Assembly (NCBI GenBank): GCA_028871195.1
Contig: JAGWNT010000114.1
Coordinates: 1 to 10,415, forward strand
Length of the DNA: 10,415 bases
Reading direction: 5' to 3'
From: REEB85 sp018971455
Lineage (GTDB): Bacteria; Pseudomonadota; Alphaproteobacteria; Acetobacterales; Acetobacteraceae
Part shown: positions 1 through 9,071 of the stretch, one piece after another
Layout of the letters: each line of letters opens with the position of its first letter
How positions within the stretch are numbered: position 1 is the first letter of the stretch
Translations under genes and position numbers: made by a program
Notes under the pieces: model-generated
Database searches by the model: none
What the model was told of the DNA's origin: nothing
What the model saw: only the letters and a program-made list of their open reading frames with translations

Positions 1-181
1 TCTCGGCGGCCGCCAGCTGGGCGGCCTTGGGGATCGACGCGCCGCCGATCGCCGAGGTCTCGGCGATGACGCCGAACTTGATCGGGTCCGCCGCGCGGGC
101 GGCGCCCGGCAGGCAAAGCCCCGCCGCGAGCGCCGCGCCGAGCAGGCCGCCGCGCATGGTTGTACTCAGTGCAGACGTCAT
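1..181 (-). CDS. Periplasmic ABC-transporter substrate-binding protein, N-terminal 60 residues only
   Basis: The gene runs off the left edge, so only the first 60 residues are visible. They begin MTSALSTTMRGGLLGAAL and show a classical signal peptide: a short basic start (Arg10), a hydrophobic Leu/Ala/Gly core, and an A-R-A cleavage motif ending near residue 30. The mature start DPIKFGVIAETSAIGG resembles the first beta strand and ligand loop of type-I periplasmic binding proteins (LivJ/LivK-like, branched-chain amino acid or amide transporters). The protein would be exported and would deliver a small solute to an inner-membrane ABC permease outside this window. The ATG at 181 is preceded by GGAGG with 8-nt spacing. 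A second in-frame ATG at 157 would shorten the signal peptide and lacks such a site. Family assignment is moderately sure; the ligand is unknown. The gap upstream suggests its own promoter. Confidence 0.7.
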   Translation of the reverse strand, partial: MTSALSTTMRGGLLGAALAAGLCLPGAARAADPIKFGVIAETSAIGGASIPKAAQLAAAE

Positions 182-225
182 CCCTAATGCCTCCATTCCG
201 TTCAATCGGCTTTGGATTCGCGCGA

Positions 226-254
226 GATATGCATAAAAAACGCATATTCGTCGA
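226..254 (-). promoter_or_regulatory. Candidate promoter for the substrate-binding protein gene
   Basis: On the minus strand, TCGACG (254-249) and CATATC (231-226) are separated by exactly 17 nt and sit in the most AT-rich part of the gap. They match the sigma-70 hexamers at 4/6 and 3/6 positions. Initiation would fall near 219 and leave a leader of about 38 nt before the ATG at 181. The match is weak; the location, spacing and local AT-richness are the main support. Confidence 0.3.
227..247. repeat. Inverted repeat ATATGC-N9-GCATAT, possible operator
   Basis: Perfect 6-bp arms at 227-232 and 242-247 flank a 9-bp spacer containing a run of six A residues on the plus strand. The repeat overlaps the proposed -10 element and spacer of the promoter for the substrate-binding protein gene, a position where a dimeric regulator could block RNA polymerase. 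It might equally be a chance feature of an AT-rich promoter. No regulator gene for it is visible in the window. Confidence 0.35.
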
Positions 255-280
255 GCGGCCGTCATGATTGTTCCACGCAT

Positions 281-309
281 GCCCCCGCATGGCAACGGGC
301 GGCGGGGGC
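281..309 (-). terminator. GC-rich hairpin just after the glycosyltransferase gene, weak terminator candidate
   Basis: GCCCCCGC (281-288) and GCGGGGGC (302-309) are perfect complements with a 13-nt loop, starting 2 nt past the glycosyltransferase stop codon. On the minus strand the hairpin is followed by ATGCGTGGAA rather than a T tract, so it is not a canonical intrinsic terminator. It could stabilise the 3' end of the long mRNA or act with Rho. Confidence 0.25.
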
Positions 310-311
310 CG

Positions 312-1730
312 TCAGGCCAGGCGGTCGAACACGGCGCGCGCCGACTCGTCCCACGGCACCGGGCGGAACTCACGCGCCACCTGCGCCTGCCATGCGTCGA
401 GCCCCGCCCGGTCGGCCAGCGTCGCGCGGATCACCTCGGTGGCCTCGGCAATGTTCTCGGGATCGAAATAGCGCGCCAGCGCGCCGCCGGCCTCGGGCAG
501 CGAGGTGGAGTTGGAAATCACGCAGGGCTTGCCGAAGGCCAGGCTCTCGGTCACCGGCAGGCCCCAGCCCTCGTAGAGCGAGGGGAACACGGTGAACAAG
601 CAGCCGCGATACAGAGCCTCAAGCTGGCCGTCATCGGGATGATCGACCAGGATGATGTGGCCGTCGAGGAAGTTGGTGTTGCGCATCTGCTCCATCAGAT
701 CGCCCACCATCCAGCCGACCCGCCCGGCCAGCGCCAGCTTCGGCACCGCATCGGCGCCCATCGCCTCGATCAGGCGGCGCCAGACGCGAAACAGCAGCAG
801 GTGGTTCTTGCGCGCCTCGATGGTGGCGACGCACAGCACGTAGCTGCCCGGCGCGGGCAGCCCGTCCGTCTGCGCCGGTGCCGCGTGGTTCTCGCCGGTG
901 GTGAAGCCGGTGCCGATGGGAATGGCGTGCACCTGGTCGCGCAGCGCCAGCCCGTTGAGCCGCGCATACGCCTCCGCCTCGCTGGCCGCCGAGCGGGAAA
1001 TGGCAAGCAGAATCTCGCATCGCGGCACGACGTCGTCGAACCAGGCGCGAAAGCTGTGCACATGCGCCTGCCCGCACCATTCCGGCCGCCGCAGGGGGAT
1101 GATGTCGTAGATCAGCAGCGCCACCCGCAGGCCATCGCGCCGGGCCAGCTTCTCGATGAAGGCGCCATATTCGGGGTGCACGAACACCGCCCCGGGCGCG
1201 AACAGAATATCCCCCGCCGCCGGCCGGGCCGGGCCGGCGGCGACCGGCGCCGCCTGCGCCACCGCCGCCCGGCCCCGCCACGGCGCGCGCAGCCGCATCA
1301 CCAGCCCGTGCGCGAGCATGCGCACCAGCCAGTACAAGGCGACCACGGCCTGAAATTGCAGCCGCAGGACACGAACCGCCTGCGCGCGCGTCTCCGGCGC
1401 GAGCCACCGCCCGAGCGGCCGCAGCATGGCCGCCACCCGCCGCCGCAGACCGACCCCGCCCGCCGGCGCCGCCGATGCCGCGATCTGCGTCTCGTCGGCG
1501 GCGGTGATCAGGCGGGTGAACAGCGCCTCCACCTCGCTCCACGGAACCACCGCAAGCCCGTCACGGAAACGATCATGGCGCACGAAACGGATGCGCTCGC
1601 TGTCCCCGCTCCGCCGCGCCATGGCGCGGCACAGCTCGAAGCTCAGCCGCTGGATGCCGTTCGGCCGGCGCCCGCCGCCGACGGCAAACATGAAGATATC
1701 CTCGACATCGATCCAGATCTTCGCGGCCAA
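312..1730 (-). CDS. Glycosyltransferase, GT-B fold, family-4 type
   Basis: This is a 472-residue cytoplasmic or membrane-associated enzyme that would move a sugar from an activated donor, most likely in polysaccharide or LPS assembly. The N-terminal Rossmann half begins KIWIDVEDIF and carries RRPNGIQRLSFEL (21-33), a typical opening of this group. Residues about 95-172 are an Arg/Ala/Pro-rich insert with an amphipathic hydrophobic stretch (128-146) that may touch the membrane. The C-terminal half has VLCVATIEARKNH (298-310), the donor-site motif EGWGLPVTE (E387 and E395, the EX7E pair) and a closing PEAGG loop (412-416). The start is TTG at 1730, 31 bp after the dehydratase stop and preceded by a purine-rich GGGGGACAGGG. 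A later ATG at codon 14 would delete the conserved first strand. It is probably the last gene of the carA-led transcript. The sugar and acceptor cannot be read from the sequence. Confidence 0.85.
   Translation of the reverse strand: MAAKIWIDVEDIFMFAVGGGRRPNGIQRLSFELCRAMARRSGDSERIRFVRHDRFRDGLAVVPWSEVEALFTRLITAADETQIAASAAPAGGVGLRRRVAAMLRPLGRWLAPETRAQAVRVLRLQFQAVVALYWLVRMLAHGLVMRLRAPWRGRAAVAQAAPVAAGPARPAAGDILFAPGAVFVHPEYGAFIEKLARRDGLRVALLIYDIIPLRRPEWCGQAHVHSFRAWFDDVVPRCEILLAISRSAASEAEAYARLNGLALRDQVHAIPIGTGFTTGENHAAPAQTDGLPAPGSYVLCVATIEARKNHLLLFRVWRRLIEAMGADAVPKLALAGRVGWMVGDLMEQMRNTNFLDGHIILVDHPDDGQLEALYRGCLFTVFPSLYEGWGLPVTESLAFGKPCVISNSTSLPEAGGALARYFDPENIAEATEVIRATLADRAGLDAWQAQVAREFRPVPWDESARAVFDRLA
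1215..1242. repeat. Perfect 11-bp inverted repeat inside the glycosyltransferase gene
   Basis: The arms at 1215-1225 and 1232-1242 are exact reverse complements with a 6-nt loop. They lie in the part of the gene encoding the Ala/Pro/Gly-rich insert (codons about 163-172). In RNA this would be a very stable all-GC stem. The function, if any, is unknown; such dyads arise readily in GC-rich low-complexity coding sequence. Confidence 0.6.
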
Positions 1731-1761
1731 GCCCTGTCCCCCTGCCGCACCGCGGGCAGGC

Positions 1762-2964
1762 CTATGCCCGCCGCACCGTGTAGCTCGCCTCCAGAGCCCT
1801 CACGATATCCGCTCCGTGCGCCGCGTCGCGGGCCTCGAACATCACTTCTAGTTGTGCAGCCTGCACACTGGGCGAGGCGAAGAGCCGCTGATGCGACACT
1901 TCAATGATATTTCCGCCCGCCCCGCCGATCTTGCCCGCGATGTCGGCCAGCACGCCCGGCCGGTCGGGAATTTCCAGCACCAGCCGCAGCAGCCGCCCAT
2001 CGCGCAGCAGATTGCGCAGCAGGACATTGGCCAGGATCCGCGCATCGATATTGCCGCCGCACACCGGCAGGCCCACCTGGCGCCCGGCAAACCGTTCTGG
2101 AAACGCAAGTAATGCCGCGACACCCGCCGCCCCCGCGCCCTCGGCGACCACCTTCGCCCCCTCGGCGAGCAGCGCGATCGCCTCCTCCACCGCCCGCTCC
2201 GGCACCACCAGCACATCGGCCACATGGGCGCGGATCACCGCGAACGGCGCCTCGCCGATATCGCGCACGGCGATGCCCTCGGCGATGGTCGGCCCGCCGA
2301 CATGCACCGGCTGGCCGGCCAGGCGCTGGGCGAGCGCGGCATAGGCCGCGACCTCGACGCCCACCACCTCGATGCCGGGCTTCACCCCGGCCGCGGCCAC
2401 CGCGCAGCCGGCGATCAGCCCGCCGCCGCCCACCGGGATCACCAGCGTCTCCAGCTGCGGCGCGTCCGCCAGCATTTCCAGCGCCAGCGTGCCCTGCCCG
2501 GCCATCACCGCCGGATCGTCATAGGGATGCACGAACACCAGCCCCTCGCGCTCGGCAAGCTCGAGGGCGTGGGCATGCGTCTCGGCCAGCGTCTCGCCGT
2601 GCAGCACCACGCGCGCGCCCCAGCCGGCGGTGCGCGACACCTTGGTCAGCGGCGTCGTGTTGGGCATGACGATGACGGCCGAGATGCCCAGCAGATGGGC
2701 GTGCCGCGCCACTGCCTGGGCGTGGTTGCCGGCCGACATGGCGATCACCCCGCGCGCCCGCTCGGCCTCGCTCAGCAGCGCCAGCCGGTTCGCCGCACCG
2801 CGCTCCTTGAACGCGCCGGTGGCCTGGAGGTTCTCGAATTTGAGCGTGACCTCCGCGCCGGTGGCGCGCGAGATGGCGTCGCTGCGCAGGCTCGGCGTGC
2901 GCAGCACCCGCCCCTCGATCCGCGCCGCCGCCGCGCGGATATCGGCCAGCCCGATCATCGCCAT
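1762..2964 (-). CDS. ilvA: Threonine/serine dehydratase (threonine ammonia-lyase) with ACT domain
   Basis: This is a PLP enzyme of fold type II that deaminates L-threonine to 2-oxobutanoate (isoleucine precursor), or serine to pyruvate. Its 400 residues match the short bacterial form with a single C-terminal ACT domain. The PLP-binding lysine is K53 in the motif TGAFKERGA, where most relatives have TGSFKERGA. SAGNHAQAVA (77-86) binds the substrate carboxylate, and the glycine loop GGGGL (179-183) holds the PLP phosphate. VCGGN (301-305) places a Cys where other members have Ser or Cys near the PLP ring nitrogen. The ACT domain spans about 326-396 (LVLEIPDRPGVLADIAGKIG) and would bind a regulatory amino acid. 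The ATG start shares one base with the greA stop (TGATG), which implies translational coupling. A second ATG two codons later is possible. The single short ACT domain could mean a catabolic role, so the symbol is a best fit. Confidence 0.9.
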   Translation of the reverse strand: MAMIGLADIRAAAARIEGRVLRTPSLRSDAISRATGAEVTLKFENLQATGAFKERGAANRLALLSEAERARGVIAMSAGNHAQAVARHAHLLGISAVIVMPNTTPLTKVSRTAGWGARVVLHGETLAETHAHALELAEREGLVFVHPYDDPAVMAGQGTLALEMLADAPQLETLVIPVGGGGLIAGCAVAAAGVKPGIEVVGVEVAAYAALAQRLAGQPVHVGGPTIAEGIAVRDIGEAPFAVIRAHVADVLVVPERAVEEAIALLAEGAKVVAEGAGAAGVAALLAFPERFAGRQVGLPVCGGNIDARILANVLLRNLLRDGRLLRLVLEIPDRPGVLADIAGKIGGAGGNIIEVSHQRLFASPSVQAAQLEVMFEARDAAHGADIVRALEASYTVRRA

Positions 2965-3437
2965 CAGATGAACTTGACGGAGAGGATCTCGTAGCTGCGA
3001 TCGCCCCCGGGAGCCGGCACCGACACGGTGTCGCCTACCTTCTTGCCGATCAGCGCCTTGGCCAGCGGGCTCGAAATCGACAGCCGCGCGTATTTGATGT
3101 CCGCCTCGTGCACGCCGACGATCTGGTAGGTCGCGTGCCGCTCGGTCTCCTCGTCCACCACCGCGACATGGGCGCCGAACTTCACATGCTCGCCCGACAG
3201 CGCGGACGGATCGATCACCTCGACGGCGGAGATGATCTCCTCGAGCTCGGCGATGCGCCCCTCGATGAAGGATTGCCGGTCGCGGGCCGCGTCATACTCG
3301 GCGTTCTCGGACAGATCGCCATGGCTGCGCGCCTCGGCAATGGCACGGATGACCGCCGGCCGCTCGACGCTTTTCAGCGTGCGCAGCTCCTCTTCCAACC
3401 TCTGCAGGCCAGGCGCGGTCATCGGGAATTTCTGCAC
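2964..3437 (-). CDS. greA: Transcription elongation factor GreA
   Basis: GreA enters the secondary channel of backtracked RNA polymerase and stimulates cleavage of the extruded RNA 3' end. The 157-residue length is normal. Residues about 1-75 form the N-terminal coiled coil. Its tip carries HGDLSENAEY, with the acidic catalytic pair D41 and E44. The C-terminal FKBP-like domain includes ISSPLAKALIGKKVGD (121-136) and a final strand SYEILSVKF. The start is GTG at 3437, preceded by GAGG with 8-nt spacing; the resulting MQKFPMTAPGL matches the usual GreA opening. The 98-bp gap from carB (3438-3535) is the largest in the leftward block before the glycosyltransferase. I found no convincing terminator or promoter hexamers in it, so greA is probably cotranscribed with carB, as in many Alphaproteobacteria. 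Confidence 0.97.
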   Translation of the reverse strand: MQKFPMTAPGLQRLEEELRTLKSVERPAVIRAIAEARSHGDLSENAEYDAARDRQSFIEGRIAELEEIISAVEVIDPSALSGEHVKFGAHVAVVDEETERHATYQIVGVHEADIKYARLSISSPLAKALIGKKVGDTVSVPAPGGDRSYEILSVKFI

Positions 3438-3535
3438 GGCGGGAACCTCGACAGAACGGCGTGACGATGGCGTTACAGCTTGAACAACAGCCGCCCGCCG
3501 CCGCGAGGTCTTGTGAACCCGGCCGCGACAGGCGC

Positions 3536-6773
<3,238 letters not shown>

Positions 6774-6790
<17 letters not shown>

Positions 6791-7109
6791 CATGCTCTCC
6801 GGGCAGGGCGCGGGCTGCGGCAACTCCCTCGGGAGTGAGCTCGAGCCGCCAATGGCAGTGCAGGGCGTGTTCTTCGAGGCGGATCGGCTCGCGGATCAGG
6901 CGGCGGCGCAGCAGCTCCGCCACCGCCTCGGCGAAGCGGGCCGGATCGAGCGGCATCGCGGCAAGGCGCGCCACCTCCTCGCGTCCGGCCTCGGCATTGT
7001 CGGCGCGCACGAAATGCCGCAGCGCCGTGCCCAGCAGCAGCGCCGCGAGGTCGGAAGCAGGGTGATCGGGGCCAGGCGGTTGGGCGCCGGCAGGCTCGGG
7101 GGCGGCCAT
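6774..7109 (-). CDS. Unrecognised 111-residue protein between carA and carB, possible winged-helix fold
   Basis: I do not recognise this protein. Its ATG lies one base after the carA stop (TGA-G-ATG), and its end overlaps the carB start by 17 bp, so it is wired into the carAB unit and probably translated by coupling; no good ribosome-binding site precedes it. Residues 1-18 are a Pro/Ala-rich, probably disordered tail. The rest looks helical (LAALLLGTALRHFV at 21-34, FAEAVAELLRRRLI at 59-72). It ends in HWRLELTPEGVAAARAL (86-102), which resembles the wing and last helix of MarR/PadR-like winged-helix domains (compare the usual 'LTPEGR' ending). There is no signal peptide or membrane segment. 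Its base composition matches its neighbours. A role in controlling or assembling carbamoyl-phosphate synthase is an inference from position only. Confidence 0.7.
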
Positions 7110-7110
7110 C

Positions 7111-8484
7111 TCAGGCCGCCGCGCCGGCGATCATGTCGGTGAAGCGGCGGAACAGGTAATGGCTGTCGCTCGGCCCCGGGCTCGCCTCGGGATGGTACTG
7201 CACGCTGAACACCTTCCGCCCGGCCACCGCGATGCCCTCGTTGCTGCCGTCGAACAGGCTCACATGGGTGGCCCGCACCCCCGCCGGCAGGCTTTCGGCA
7301 TCGACGGCAAAGCCGTGATTCTGGCTGGTGATCTCAACCCGCCCGGTCGCCAGGTCCTTGACCGGCTGGTTGGCGCCGCGATGGCCACGCGCCAGCTTGT
7401 AGGTGCGCGCGCCGAGCGCGATGGCGAGCAGCTGGTGGCCGAGGCAGATGCCGAAGACCGGCACCTCGGCGGCCAGCACGCCACGGATCGCCGGCACCGC
7501 ATAGGCCGCCGTCGCCGCCGGGTCGCCCGGCCCGTTGGAGAGGAACACGCCGTCGGGCCGGTGGCGCAGAATCTCCTCGGCCGTCGCCGTCGCCGGCACC
7601 ACCGTCACCTTGCAGCCGCTCGCCGCGAGGCAGCGCAGGATGTTGCGCTTGGCGCCGTAATCGACGGCGACGACATGGTGGCGCGGCGCGCTCTGCCGGC
7701 CGAAACCCTCCGGCCAGGCCCAAATCGTCTCGTCCCAGCCATAGGTCTGCGTGCAGGACACCTCGCGGGCCAGGTCCATGCCCTCCAGCCCCGGCCAGGC
7801 GCGCGCGCTGGCCGCCAGGGCCGCCGTATCGAACCGCCCGTCGGCGGGGAAGGCCAGCACGCCGCGCGGCGCCCCCTGGTCGCGGATGCGCAGCGTCAGC
7901 GCGCGGGTGTCGATGCCGGCAATGCCGGCCACCCCCTGCGCGCGCAGCCACTCGGCGAGCGGCTGGTGCGCCCGCCAGTTGCTCGGCGCGGTGATGTCCT
8001 GCTTCACCACCACCCCGCGCGCGGCAATGCCGGCCGCCTCGACATCCTCGCCATTGGTGCCGACATTGCCGATATGCGGGAAGGTGAAGGTGATGACCTG
8101 GCCGGCGAAGGACGGGTCGGTCAGCGTCTCCTGGTAGCCGGTCATGCCCGTGCTGAAGCAGATCTCGGCGGGCACGCCGGCGCTGTGCGCGCCGAAGCCG
8201 CGCCCCCAGAACACCGTGCCGTCCTCCAGCACCAGGGCGGCGGTGGCGTTCTCCGGCGTGGCATCGGTCATGGCACGACTCGTCTCTGGCTGGGGGTGGG
8301 ACATGCGGCCGGTGAGGTCATCGAGCGAGATGCCGGTGGCGGCGATCAGCACCGGCCAGTGGCGCGTCGGCACGGCGCGGGCCTGGCGCCATTTGCGCAC
8401 CGCCTCGGTGCCCACGCCCAGCCGCGCGGCGGCGGCCTCGGGGCCGCCCAGGCGCTCGATGATGTCGTCCACGGAAATCGGCAT
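7111..8484 (-). CDS. carA: Carbamoyl-phosphate synthase small subunit with an N-terminal helix-turn-helix extension
   Basis: CarA hydrolyses glutamine and channels ammonia to CarB. From M72 onward the protein is an ordinary 386-residue CarA. It has an N-terminal domain (ALVLEDGTVFWGRGFGA; CFSTGMTGYQETLTDPS) and a class-I glutamine amidotransferase domain with SNGPGDP (316-322), nucleophile C347 in GICLGHQLL, and H431 and E433 in YHPEASPGP. Ahead of it lie 71 extra in-frame residues. Residues 5-58 (DDIIERLGG, AAAARLGVGTEAVRKWRQA, VPTRHWPVLIAATGISLDDL) read like a Cro/YdaS-type helix-turn-helix, with a putative recognition helix near 25-34. A 12-residue linker follows. The ATG at 8484 has GAGGGAGG just upstream, while ATG codons at 8304 and 8271 have only weak or no Shine-Dalgarno sequence, so the long form is favoured. 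Alternatively, an internal start at 8271 makes plain CarA. It is the first gene of the leftward operon. Confidence 0.95.
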   Translation of the reverse strand: MPISVDDIIERLGGPEAAAARLGVGTEAVRKWRQARAVPTRHWPVLIAATGISLDDLTGRMSHPQPETSRAMTDATPENATAALVLEDGTVFWGRGFGAHSAGVPAEICFSTGMTGYQETLTDPSFAGQVITFTFPHIGNVGTNGEDVEAAGIAARGVVVKQDITAPSNWRAHQPLAEWLRAQGVAGIAGIDTRALTLRIRDQGAPRGVLAFPADGRFDTAALAASARAWPGLEGMDLAREVSCTQTYGWDETIWAWPEGFGRQSAPRHHVVAVDYGAKRNILRCLAASGCKVTVVPATATAEEILRHRPDGVFLSNGPGDPAATAAYAVPAIRGVLAAEVPVFGICLGHQLLAIALGARTYKLARGHRGANQPVKDLATGRVEITSQNHGFAVDAESLPAGVRATHVSLFDGSNEGIAVAGRKVFSVQYHPEASPGPSDSHYLFRRFTDMIAGAAA

Positions 8485-8486
8485 GG

Positions 8487-8494
8487 CCTCCCTC
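8487..8494 (-). promoter_or_regulatory. Ribosome-binding site deciding the long carA start
   Basis: The minus strand reads GAGGGAGG-CC-ATG. The distal GAGG (8494-8491) sits 6 nt before the ATG at 8484, near the ideal spacing. No comparable site precedes the in-frame ATG codons at 8304 or 8271; only GAGACGAG lies before the latter. This favours translation of the helix-turn-helix part. Confidence 0.7.
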
Positions 8495-8495
8495 T

Positions 8496-8512
8496 ATGGG
8501 AAATTTCTTCCC
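8496..8512. promoter_or_regulatory. Operator-like repeat, copy 1 (carA-proximal)
   Basis: ATGGGAAATTTCTTCCC is one of two identical 17-bp copies. Its core is a perfect dyad, GGGAA-N5-TTCCC (8498-8512). It lies 12-28 bp upstream of the long carA start codon, so a bound protein would cover the transcript start or leader of carA. The sequence is strikingly AT-rich for this DNA. A dyad of about 15 bp fits a dimer of a Cro-like protein. Confidence 0.65.
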
Positions 8513-8534
8513 ACGACAATCATGTATCGCGTTC

Positions 8535-8551
8535 ATGGGAAATTTCTTCCC
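8535..8551. promoter_or_regulatory. Operator-like repeat, copy 2 (carA-distal)
   Basis: This is the second exact copy of the 17-bp site, in the same orientation and 39 bp from the first, with the dyad core at 8537-8551. It lies 51-67 bp upstream of the long carA start codon, about where carA core promoter elements should be. It is also roughly 35-50 bp upstream of the AT-rich patch that may be the -10 region of the rightward yqeY promoter. Flanking bases differ between the copies, which suggests that only the 17 bp are under selection. Confidence 0.65.
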
Positions 8552-8582
8552 GCCCGCGCTGGCCTCACCCGCCCCACGCCGC

Positions 8583-8610
8583 TACATAGTATAGAGGCAT
8601 ATTCAGGAGG
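8583..8610 (+). promoter_or_regulatory. Likely -10 region and ribosome-binding site of the yqeY-dnaG operon
   Basis: TACATAGTATAGA (8583-8595) is the only AT-rich patch before the gene and contains several partial -10 matches (TAGTAT at 8587, TATAGA at 8590). No credible -35 hexamer is seen 16-18 bp upstream, so an activator or alternative sigma factor is possible. AGGAGG at 8605-8610, 5 nt before the ATG, is a perfect ribosome-binding site. The leader would be short. Confidence 0.45.
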
Positions 8611-8615
8611 CCCGC

Positions 8616-9071
8616 ATGGCGTTGCGCGACGCATTCACCACCCGGCTCAAGACGGCCATGCTGGCGCATGACGCCCCCACCGTCTCGGCGCTGCGCATGA
8701 TCATGGCGAAGCTGAAGGACACCGACATCGCCGCCCGCCCCAAGGGCATCACCGCGGTGGAGGAGGCCGACATCCTCGCCATGCTGCGCGGCATGGTGAA
8801 GTCCCGCCGCGAGAGCGTCACCCTCTACCGGCAGGGCGACCGCCCCGAGTTGGCTGCAAAAGAAGAGGCAGAAATTGCTGTTATTGAAAGTTTTCTTCCG
8901 CAGCAAATGACCGACGAGGCGATCGCCGAGGCGGTCGACGCCGCCATCGCGGAAACCGCGGCGGCCGGCATCAAGGACATGGGCAAGGTCATGGCCGCCC
9001 TGAAATCCCGCCACGCCGCCGCGCTGGACATGGCCCGGGTCGGCCCGCTCGTCAAAGCCCGGCTCGGCTGA
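8616..9071 (+). CDS. yqeY: GatB/YqeY-domain protein
   Basis: This 151-residue soluble protein matches the YqeY family in length and wording. It opens with LRDAFTTRLKTAMLAHDAPTVSALRMI (3-29). The family's most conserved stretch, AAKEEAEIAVIESFLPQQM (80-98), is intact, and the helical C-terminal part ends KDMGKVMAALKSRHAAALDMARVGPLVKARL. YqeY resembles the tRNA-binding tail of GatB, the amidotransferase subunit that corrects misacylated Glu-tRNA(Gln) and Asp-tRNA(Asn); the exact role of the free-standing protein is not settled. AGGAGG lies 5 nt before the ATG. The stop codon directly abuts the dnaG start (TGA-ATG), so the two are cotranslated. Codons 79-94 are unusual: 14 of 16 end in A or T and the stretch is only about 35% GC, unlike the rest of the gene. 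Confidence 0.95.
   Translation: MALRDAFTTRLKTAMLAHDAPTVSALRMIMAKLKDTDIAARPKGITAVEEADILAMLRGMVKSRRESVTLYRQGDRPELAAKEEAEIAVIESFLPQQMTDEAIAEAVDAAIAETAAAGIKDMGKVMAALKSRHAAALDMARVGPLVKARLG

Noticed and set aside
264..1907. Plus-strand open frame opposite the glycosyltransferase
   Set aside because: Low-complexity Arg/His/Gln-rich translation, no family resemblance and no ribosome-binding site; a shadow of the minus-strand gene.
3438..3535. Possible terminator or promoter between carB and greA
   Set aside because: Only a short imperfect hairpin of about 4 pairs (GGGT/ACCT) and no T tract; no hexamer pair with acceptable match and spacing.
6791..6823. TTG-initiated upstream extension of carB by 11 codons
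   Set aside because: The usual MPKRTD start at 6790 has GGAG 6 nt upstream; the extension is not typical of the family and lies inside the upstream ORF.
7159..8589. Plus-strand open frame opposite carA running into the intergenic repeats
   Set aside because: No recognisable domain, and it is explained by the codon bias of carA on the other strand.
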